DNA of 64,000 nucleotides from Candidatus Sulfotelmatobacter sp. (lineage in GTDB: Bacteria; Acidobacteriota; Terriglobia; Terriglobales; Acidobacteriaceae), in assembly GCA_025462865.1 (NCBI GenBank), contig JAOAPI010000123.1:1-64000 (forward strand). Reading direction: 5' to 3'. Shown here one piece after another: positions 25,223 through 32,100 of the stretch. Both the position numbers and the translations under genes were made by a program. Numbering within the stretch: position 1 is the first letter of the stretch; every line of letters starts with the position of its first letter. The notes under the pieces are model-generated. The model worked only from the letters and a program-made list of their open reading frames with translations, searched no databases and was not told where the DNA came from.

Positions 25223-25921
25223 GTGGCATACGCGGCCGACCAGGTAGTCAGAGGCTGACTTGCCCTCTTCCATGGTGAGGACTTCGATCGGATACGCCTG
25301 GTTATGAGGGCGCAGGATCAGGTGAGTGTCCGCGGTTTCGACATATTTGACCGTACAGGTTTCGTTTTTTAGCACGGCGTACATATTAAATTCGCCTTTG
25401 CGGTAAGGCTTCAGCGAGTTGTAATGTCGGTCGATGAGGAGCGTAGCTCCGGGTAGAAGGCGGGGGTACATGCTCATGCCTTCGCGGCCGTCCACTTTAA
25501 TGAGCACGAAGCGCTCCCACTGCTCACGATCGCCTTCGATTTCCGGCTTCAGCCTCTTGAGAAAGCTCTTCTTGAATTTCAGGATTTCTTTCACGTTCAT
25601 GCTGGTGATTAAGGGATGAGTGGCGGCGACGGCGCCATCGGTAAGAAGGACATTCTGAAAGTCATCGTTGCTGGGAGGCAGGATTGAGGCGCGTTTGTTG
25701 ACTTCGGTGGGGTCAAGAAGATCGAGCACGGAGAGATGCTGAACGGCCAAGACCCGGTCCATGCCTTCGAGACTTAGTCCGCGCTTGCGATTCAAGAAGT
25801 TGGAGATGTGAGCCTGTTTGAATCCGGTCTGCTGTGCCAGACGGAGGCCGGTGAGGTCTCCCTCATCGATGCGCTCCCAAAGAGTATCGCGCAAATTATC
25901 CTGCAGGACGCGGAATTTCAT
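25205..25921 (-). CDS. CI/LexA-like repressor with S24 peptidase domain
   Basis: A 238-residue protein. It has an N-terminal HTH (GLRLAQQTGFKQAHISNFLNRKRGLSLEGMDRVL, about 26-58), a linker, and an S24 peptidase-like domain with Ser150 (REGMSMYPRLLPGA) and Lys192 (TCTVKYVE). The positions are nearly those of the catalytic pair in lambda CI. No Ala-Gly or Cys-Gly cleavage dipeptide is seen in the linker, so self-cleavage is doubtful. The ATG at 25921 is chosen; TATAGCA repeats lie 9-43 bp upstream. It is divergent from the genes of the accessory region and probably controls them. Confidence 0.85.
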   Translation of the reverse strand: MKFRVLQDNLRDTLWERIDEGDLTGLRLAQQTGFKQAHISNFLNRKRGLSLEGMDRVLAVQHLSVLDLLDPTEVNKRASILPPSNDDFQNVLLTDGAVAATHPLITSMNVKEILKFKKSFLKRLKPEIEGDREQWERFVLIKVDGREGMSMYPRLLPGATLLIDRHYNSLKPYRKGEFNMYAVLKNETCTVKYVETADTHLILRPHNQAYPIEVLTMEEGKSASDYLVGRVCHVGIET

Positions 25922-25929
25922 GGTCGGAG

Positions 25930-25964
25930 TATAGCATTGTGAGTTATAGCACAGGGCTATAGCA
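25930..25964. promoter_or_regulatory. Three direct TATAGCA repeats upstream of the S24 repressor
   Basis: TATAGCA begins at 25930, 25945 and 25958 (spacings 15 and 13 bp). Partial TATAACG and CTATACG motifs follow near 25991 and 26021. They lie between the repressor and the rightward genes and are candidate operator half-sites. Confidence 0.45.
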
Positions 25965-26069
25965 GGTAGAGATTTCCACAGCACCTTGGGTATAACGACC
26001 TTGACTACAAAAATCATGAGCTATACGATCGCGACACTGTAAAACCAACTTTGTGTCCAGGATAATGTT

Positions 26070-26309
26070 ATGAATGGCGCGGATCACTGCAGCGAAGAGA
26101 AGAATTTCGTACAATTTCGCCGCAAAGTGCGGGCCGCGGAAGTACTGTCGGCATCCATGGAGCAATTAGTGAAGGCGGTACGGTTCAGCGGGCGGATCAG
26201 CGTAGTTGTGCAAAACGGGAGAGTGCTGAAGTCGGGATATGAAGAGGGATTTTTCCGACAGCGTGAAATCATGCCCGGACACCAGGCAGAAGCGGTGAGC
26301 GAGGGATAA
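26070..26309 (+). CDS. Small hypothetical protein, first rightward gene after the repressor
   Basis: A 79-residue frame starting ATG AAT GGC, with AGGATAATGTT before it as a weak Shine-Dalgarno. The sequence is mixed polar (FRRKVRAAEVLSASMEQLVKAVRFSGRISVVVQNGRVLKSGYEEGFF). A beta-hairpin-like GRISVVVQNGRVLKSGY stretch is the only structured-looking part. Its position, opposite the repressor and followed by a terminator, resembles an early phage regulatory gene. No family recognised; it may not be real. Confidence 0.4.
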   Translation: MNGADHCSEEKNFVQFRRKVRAAEVLSASMEQLVKAVRFSGRISVVVQNGRVLKSGYEEGFFRQREIMPGHQAEAVSEG

Positions 26310-26395
26310 AGATCCTCGCAGTCATTCTGGTGGATTTGACGATCGGCACTACGTCTACAAATAAATAGCTCAAGCAGGCCATCGTAATAGAAACG

Positions 26396-26452
26396 AGCCC
26401 TGCGTTCGGTTCCGCTTCAAAAAGCGGATGCCGGCGCAGGGCTTTTTGTTTT
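26396..26452 (+). terminator. Rho-independent terminator with internal hairpin
   Basis: Outer stem AGCCCTGCG/CGCAGGGCT (26396-26404, 26435-26443), inner stem TCCGCTT/AAGCGGA, then TTTTTGTTTT. It would end the transcript of the 26070-26309 frame. Confidence 0.8.
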
Positions 26453-26512
26453 GGTGGGGAAGTAAGCGGAATGACCTCAGGTTCGCAGAAAGGGACCTGT
26501 GCAGGAGGAATG

Positions 26513-26791
26513 ATGAAAACTGAAAGAAAAGACGGCGGGCCGGCGAAAGATTTGCAGCTCGAATTGAAGTATTGCGAACGATGTGGGGGGTTGTGGCTGC
26601 GTCCAGTTGGAGGAAAACAAATCTATTGTGCGGGTTGCGCACGCGAGATGGCGCAGTTGCCGCCGGCATCGACCGAACCGGAAACGGCGAGGATGTGCCA
26701 AGGACCGCGATGGGGTACACATCAGGATGGAGACGAGATGTATGAGGACGACGAAGAAAAATACCTGGACGCGGCGGGAGATTTGGCGTGA
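26513..26791 (+). CDS. Small zinc-ribbon protein
   Basis: A 92-residue protein with a four-cysteine zinc ribbon: C21-x2-C24 (YCERCGGLWLRP) and C39-x2-C42 (QIYCAGCAREM). An acidic tail follows (DGDEMYEDDEEKYLDAAGDLA). AGGAGG lies 4 bases before the ATG at 26513. Its end overlaps the next gene by 4 bp, so the two are translationally coupled. A DNA-binding or protein-docking role in transcription is plausible but inferred. Confidence 0.7.
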   Translation: MKTERKDGGPAKDLQLELKYCERCGGLWLRPVGGKQIYCAGCAREMAQLPPASTEPETARMCQGPRWGTHQDGDEMYEDDEEKYLDAAGDLA

Positions 26792-27402
26792 GCGGCTTTG
26801 TGGAATGGATGGGGGCGCAAGGAGAAGAACCAGAGCCGGAAGTGGGTGTATCTACCGGGTATCGGCGCATTGCACAAGAGAACGAGCGTGAGCCCTCCAT
26901 TGAAAATGTCGGTGACGGAACTGTGTTGGAGAAGCTGCCTGCGCATAACTTTCCGGCGGAATTTGGGGAAGCGAAGGCCTGGCAACAGGAAGAGAATGCT
27001 CTGGATCGCAATCCAGATTTATGGCTCTACCGGGAGCGGACGGTAGGATTACTACGACGGTATATGCGATTTTCAATTGAGACTGGGCGATTACCGTCGC
27101 TACTGGGGCGTGAATTCTTCCGTGCGAAAGTCACATACTACAAAGCGGGGACGTTCGAAGATCGCGTGATCTTTGTTCGGGATGTTGAAACGTGTTTGAA
27201 CCGGCTGGCATATTTGGATCAGCAGCTAATTGCTCGGGTTATTCTGCAGGAATACTCACAGGAACATGCCGCGCGGATTCTGCATTGCTGCCGCAAGACG
27301 GTGCAGCGGCGAGTACCGGAAATGCTTGATCTTGTTAGCGAGGACTTTCTGAGGGTAGGGTTGCTGGCGGCAATTCCTGCAAGAAGAACGGAGACTCTTT
27401 GA
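26788..27402 (+). CDS. Sigma-70 region-4-like HTH protein
   Basis: A 204-residue protein beginning with GTG at 26788. The N-terminal third is acidic and variable. The middle is helical (ALDRNPDLWLYRERTVGLLRRYMRFSIETGRLPSLLGREFFRAKVTYY). The C-terminus carries a sigma-region-4-like HTH (CLNRLAYLDQQLIARVILQEYSQEHAARILHCCRKTVQRRVPEMLDLV). It resembles phage late-gene activators and sigma-like regulators. It is coupled to the zinc-ribbon gene and immediately precedes two copies of a conserved promoter-like motif, which it might recognise. Confidence 0.65.
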   Translation: MSGFVEWMGAQGEEPEPEVGVSTGYRRIAQENEREPSIENVGDGTVLEKLPAHNFPAEFGEAKAWQQEENALDRNPDLWLYRERTVGLLRRYMRFSIETGRLPSLLGREFFRAKVTYYKAGTFEDRVIFVRDVETCLNRLAYLDQQLIARVILQEYSQEHAARILHCCRKTVQRRVPEMLDLVSEDFLRVGLLAAIPARRTETL

Positions 27403-27483
27403 TGCGGCGGTCTGTCAAGAGGGTGAAATGGACGGATTCCGTGCAAGTGACTGAGAGAGCGGCAAATAAAAACTTGAATTGCA

Positions 27484-27515
27484 TGTCCCAATCACCTAAT
27501 GCGACCTGCTATTCT
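27484..27515 (+). promoter_or_regulatory. Promoter-like motif P1: TGTCCCAAT-N14-TGCTATTCT
   Basis: TGCTATTCT resembles an extended -10. The conserved upstream box TGTCCCAAT sits at -35 distance but does not match TTGACA. It is identical in sequence and spacing to P2 at 27701-27732. Confidence 0.55.
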
Positions 27516-27521
27516 TGAGTT

Positions 27522-27582
27522 AGAGAGTAAGAAGAAAGAAAACTTAGTTGGGGCGCGCTACAAAGCGCGCCCTTTTTATTTT
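27522..27582 (+). ncRNA. Candidate ~60-nt terminated transcript 1
   Basis: If P1 fires, a transcript starting near 27522 would end at the hairpin GGGCGCGCT-ACAA-AGCGCGCCC (27551-27572) with TTTTTATTTT. There is no start codon with a Shine-Dalgarno inside. The start site is inferred from the -10 position. Confidence 0.35.
27551..27582 (+). terminator. Rho-independent terminator of module 1
   Basis: A 9-bp perfect stem with an ACAA loop, followed by TTTTTATTTT. Confidence 0.9.
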
Positions 27583-27700
27583 GTGGAGTCGGTGCGGAAC
27601 GGCTCTGGGAATTTCACCCATTAAATTGTTGTCAAGAGGGGGAAAAGGTCGTTTTGTTCGCAAGTAGCTGACGATACTGGAAATATAAATGTGCTGCAGG

Positions 27701-27732
27701 TGTCCCAATAGGTGTTTGCAAAATGCTATTCT
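27701..27732 (+). promoter_or_regulatory. Promoter-like motif P2: TGTCCCAAT-N14-TGCTATTCT
   Basis: Both boxes and their spacing are identical to P1, 217 bp downstream, while the 14-bp spacers differ. Confidence 0.55.
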
Positions 27733-27738
27733 AAATAT

Positions 27739-27799
27739 ATAGGGTGAAGAAAAACGATGGCGAGGCGGGCGCGCTGCAAAGCGCGTCTTTTTTGTTTTT
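27739..27799 (+). ncRNA. Candidate ~60-nt terminated transcript 2
   Basis: Inferred transcript from P2 to the hairpin at 27767-27788. It could instead be an attenuated leader for the gene at 27892. Confidence 0.35.
27767..27799 (+). terminator. Rho-independent terminator of module 2
   Basis: Stem GGGCGCGCT/AGCGCGTCT with a GCAA loop, followed by TTTTT-G-TTTTT. Compensating G-T pairs keep the fold of module 1. Confidence 0.88.
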
Positions 27800-27891
27800 G
27801 GCACGTCGCGATTCCCGGAATCTGGTGCCTTCACCGACAATTTGTAGTTCTTACGGCGGTTCGATGACGTTTGCGGAGTGGAGTTTAGGCA

Positions 27892-28356
27892 ATGAGCATG
27901 GCAAAGGGAACGAGTAAGAGGATGGCGACGCGTTCCGCGAAGGAACCGAGCCGGTCAACATGCGAGATCCAGACCAGAGCGACGAAGGTTTCCCCGAAAA
28001 AGATGGCGGTGAGAGAGCTGCGGATCTCGACGGAGCTGGCGGATGTGGTGAAGGTACGGGAAAATATCAAGAACATGGTGTGGAACGCGGCGGAAACTAT
28101 TGCGACGCAGGTGATCGCGGCGGCAAATGAGGGGCAGTTGGCAGCGGTAAAGTATTTGTTCGAGGTGGTCGGCATGTATCCGGCAACGGAAGAGACCAAG
28201 GGAACGCCGGAAGAGGACTCTCTGGCGTACATACTATTGAAACGGCTGGGGCTGCCGACCGAGCCTGTGACGTTCATTAACGATTCGGCGTCGGGCATGT
28301 TGGCGAGCCGGGCCGGAACGAACAGCCGCGAGGTTGCGAAAGGTACGGAGGGGTAA
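27892..28356 (+). CDS. Hypothetical protein of the phage-like region
   Basis: A 154-residue protein with a basic N-terminus (KGTSKRMATRSAKEPSRSTCEIQTRATKVSPKKMAVRELR). A helical centre follows (ENIKNMVWNAAETIATQVIAAANEGQLAAVKYLFEVVGMYP), then a variable tail. The basic head plus helical core could suit a small DNA-packaging or nucleoid-type protein, but no family was recognised. The ATG at 27892 is preceded by a weak AGG; the ATG at 27898 is possible. The phosphatase gene follows 75 bp downstream. Confidence 0.55.
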   Translation: MSMAKGTSKRMATRSAKEPSRSTCEIQTRATKVSPKKMAVRELRISTELADVVKVRENIKNMVWNAAETIATQVIAAANEGQLAAVKYLFEVVGMYPATEETKGTPEEDSLAYILLKRLGLPTEPVTFINDSASGMLASRAGTNSREVAKGTEG

Positions 28357-28431
28357 CGCAAAGAAGAACGAACCGGCGGAGAAAAGAGCGAAAAGTACGA
28401 GGGTCCTGAAGAGCGAGGGGGATACCGTAGA

Positions 28432-29043
28432 ATGAAGCGGAGCTACGGTGGGATAGGGATCGATCCAGTGCCGGTGCTCGCTATTTCGCCGCGATTGGAA
28501 TCGCGCCGGAAGAAATTGCTGGCAGCATTTCCGGAGAGTGGACTGCAAGAATCTCCCGGAGCGCCGGAGAAACTTAGAAAGGTCAAAAAACGCCGAGTGG
28601 GGATGGACATCACATGGGTGACCGATCGGATCGGCGTGGGTGGGGGAATCTGGAACGCAGAAAATATGGCTGCGGTCGCGCGCGCGGGAATTACGCACAT
28701 TATCGATATGCAGATCGAGTTCGACGACACCGCGCTGGCAAGTGAGCAAGGCATCGCGGTCTGCTGGAATCCAGTGGACGATGACTTTGAGCCCAAGCCT
28801 GCAGCGGTGTTTAAGCGCGGCGTAGAGTTCGCGCTGGCGGCGCTGGATGGGGACGAAACGAAGCTGTTAATCCACTGCGCGGCCGGGGTGCACCGGGCGC
28901 CGATGATGACGCTGGCGTTGCTGGGGGTGATGGGATGGTCAATGGAGGACGCCATGCTATTGATCGAGGGGAAGCGGCCGGTTGCTGATTTCGCCGAGGT
29001 TTACGTGTTGAGTGTCGAAAACTTTTTGAAGGAACGAAGTTGA
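28432..29043 (+). CDS. Dual-specificity / tyrosine phosphatase-like protein
   Basis: A 203-residue protein. From residue 58 it reads as a DSP-fold phosphatase (MDITWVTDRIGVGGGIWNAENMAAVARAGITHIIDMQIEFDD...). It has the CX5R signature in LLIHCAAGVHRAPMMTLALLG and the general-acid Asp in PVDDDFEP. The N-terminal 57 residues are basic and probably a separate extension. The ATG at 28432 is preceded by GAGGGGG at about 8 bases; an internal ATG at 28603 begins the catalytic domain. Substrate unknown. A phosphatase here is unusual for a tail/lysis module and may be cargo. Confidence 0.75.
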   Translation: MKRSYGGIGIDPVPVLAISPRLESRRKKLLAAFPESGLQESPGAPEKLRKVKKRRVGMDITWVTDRIGVGGGIWNAENMAAVARAGITHIIDMQIEFDDTALASEQGIAVCWNPVDDDFEPKPAAVFKRGVEFALAALDGDETKLLIHCAAGVHRAPMMTLALLGVMGWSMEDAMLLIEGKRPVADFAEVYVLSVENFLKERS

Positions 29044-29186
29044 GGGTGTTCAGCTGAGAATGTGCGGCCGTTGAGAGATGGAGCTGTGGTAGAAAGATTT
29101 GGCGCGGACGAGGCGGGCGCGAGCATTTCGCGGGCAGATTGCGGCGCTGCGGGGCATTGAAAGATTTGAGAGGGTGAGGAGGAAGT

Positions 29187-32100
29187 ATGTTTCATACATG
29201 CCGCCCGGTGGGGCGGCTTTTTTATTTGGTGGCAGCGGTGGCGGTAGCAGCGAGCATGCTGGTGGCAGCTTCGCCGGTTCCCCAGGGCGGGCCGACGCTG
29301 ACGAATGTAATCGATACGGTGTACCGGGCTGACGGAACCGACGCCCAGGGCCAGTTGGTGATTACATGGCCGGCATTTGTCGAGGCCAGCGGAACCGCCG
29401 TGAGCGAGGGGGCTTTGAATGTAACGCTGGGAGTGAACGGAGCTCTAAATATCGCCCTAGCGCCGAATGCGGGCGCTAATCCTCCGGGCGTTTACTACAC
29501 CGTGGTGTACCAGTTAGGACCCGGGCAGGTGCGAACAGAGTACTGGGTGGTGCCACTGAGCTCTCCGGCGACGTTGGCGCAGGTGAGGTTCACTCCGGGA
29601 AATGGAACGGCAGCGCCTGGAGCGTCTGTGCAGTATGTGAATACGGCGCTGGCAGTGAAGGCGAACGACAATGCGGTAGTGCATCTGGGGGGAACGGAGA
29701 CGATAAGTGGCAGCAAGACATTCAATGCCCCCCCGAACGTGCCGACGCCGGTGGGCACAGGAGACGTCACGAACAAAGCGTACGTGGATGCGGCGATCGC
29801 AACGGTCGGGGCGGGAAGTTTTCTCTCGACTGCGGGCGGGGCGATGACAGGGCCGCTGACGTTAAGCGGAAATCCCACATCGCCACTACAAGCTTCAGCA
29901 AAACAATACGTGGATCAAGTCTCGGTTGCAAAGGCAGATCTGATCAGTGGATTGGTGCCAACCAGCGAGTTGGGGAGCGGAACCGCGTCGGGATTGAATT
30001 GTTTGTTGGGGAGTGGAGCATGGGGACCCTGCGGGTCGAGCGCGAATGCGACAGCGATCCAGAGCGTTCCGGTGGGATCGAGCGCTCCGGCAAACGGGCA
30101 GGTGCTGACTTACTCATCGACCTCCGGGCAATATGCGCCAGCGACGCCGAGTGGGGCGGCGGGCGGAGTTGTGACTGGACCTGCGGCAAACCAGAACATT
30201 GTGCAGCCGGTCGGGACCCAGATGAATGTCAACAATCTGAGCGGCATTCGTTATGTGACGCCGACGAGTTCGTGGAGCGTGAGTCCAAGCGGAAGCCTGG
30301 TTGGAGGAACGCAAGCAACGGTGACGCTAACTCCTTGCCCAGTGGGCATCGATACGACGGGTAACTCAATGTACTTCGTATACATCAGCGGGCAGGGGAC
30401 GCCGGAGCCCGCGATGGTGACGGGCGGGACGTGCACAAGCGGGGCGTCGTCAGGAACGATTGTGTTCACGCCAAAGAATACGCATTCTGCGACGTATGTT
30501 CTGGGGAGCGCGTCGAGCGGAATTCAGGAGGCGATCAATGATGCGTGCGGGGTTCCGAACGGCAGCGGGGGAAATCCGAACGCGCGGGTTGTTCTTCCGG
30601 CGACAGGTTCGACGGTAAATCCGCTGCCGGTGTATGGAACTATTTTTGCGCACTGCAGCCGAGCGCTAATTGAAGGAAATGGAACTCTACTAACCTGCTC
30701 AACACGGGACCGTTGCATGGTTCTGGGGGACCTGACGAACTCCAACCACTACGGCGGAGTGACGTTGCGAGGCATGAACATGACCTCGACGGTTACATCG
30801 GATGGATGCCAGATTACGAACACGCAGCGGCAATCAAATGTGGTGACGATCACGGTTGCGTCCGGCTGCAGCACGATCCAGACGGGGGATGTTGTCAATA
30901 TTAACTTTACCGATGTTACGAGTTATTGGGGGAATCATGGGCCGGTTACGGTGTCGGGAACGTCGATTAGTTATAACCAGACGGGAGCAAACCTGCCGGC
31001 GACGGCAAGTCCGGGGACGATTGCGATTGAGAACGCTGCGATAGAAGACAACGCAATGCCGGGCACGATGGAAGACATTAAATCTTCTGCGGCGGGCGGC
31101 GGAAAATTCAATCAATTTTTCGTGGTGGACAACGATCAAGCGGCGACGATACGGACTTTTGACGCTGACGGGTCGCAGGGCCTGTTGTGCACAGCGAACC
31201 ATTGCGGGTCATACGTGTACTCCGCGGGAAACACAGCGGGGACTCCGGTGCTGTGGCTGGACAAGCTGAATATCAGTCCACAGTGCGGGGGTAATGGAGT
31301 AACGGTCTATGCGAACAACACCACTCACATTACAGATAGCGTGATCCAGGGCTTCGGCATGTGGGCAATTTATACATCGACGGTGCTGGGAAGTTTTGGC
31401 GGAACGCAAGTGGATAACGTTTACAACGAGGAAGGGGCAGGGCCGTGTCCGAATCCGTATCTGGGAAGTAGCTTCAGTGCGGCCGGCATTATTTTCTCGT
31501 CGGGAGGCGCGCCGCTGGTGATAAGAGGCGGGGAGCAGCCGAACGGCCGAATGCCACAGTATGCGAACACAGGGACAACTCCATACAACTACTACGTAGT
31601 GGTGCATGACGCTACAGGGGGGACTTCGGCGCCGCTGTATGCCGGGTACGCGCTGAGTAACGGCACTGGAAACATTGTGGTGCAGTGGCCGCATATTGCG
31701 CCGGTGGGAACGGTGACATATGACCTGTTGCGGATGGTGCCGGGCACGCTGGCGGCTAACACTCCAGTGTTTCCGGTGCAGGGGGCTTGCAGCGGAGGGA
31801 GTCCGACGGCTTGTGGCAGCGTGGCCATCAATCTTCCACAGTGCAGCGGGCTAGTTTGTTCGTATACGGACAACGCCGCCGCCAGCACGACAAGCTATGC
31901 GATCGGCAATCCTGGATATTTTCCGATTCTGGCTTTCTGGCCGGGCGGGCTGGTCATGAATGGAAGCGGACAACAGAATGCAGGGGCACTGGCCAGTGCT
32001 TTCCTAGACTCAGACAATTCGAACGGCTCAGCATGGATTGCGACGGCAGGATTTCTGCGTCCCTCGATTTACGTACGACAATGCTCCGGGAGTGGCCCAA

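Larger units (their letters stand above)
27413..27799 (+). repeat. Two tandem promoter-terminator modules, 217-bp period
   Basis: Anchors recur at constant offset: TGTCAAGAGGG at 27413 and 27630, GCAAGT at 27443 and 27660, TGTCCCAAT at 27484 and 27701, TGCTATTCT at 27507 and 27724. All are offset by 217 bp. A GCGCGCT-NCAA-AGCGCG terminator follows each at offset 216. Sequence between the anchors has diverged, so function rather than recent duplication preserves them. This fills the 489-bp gap between genes. Confidence 0.85.
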
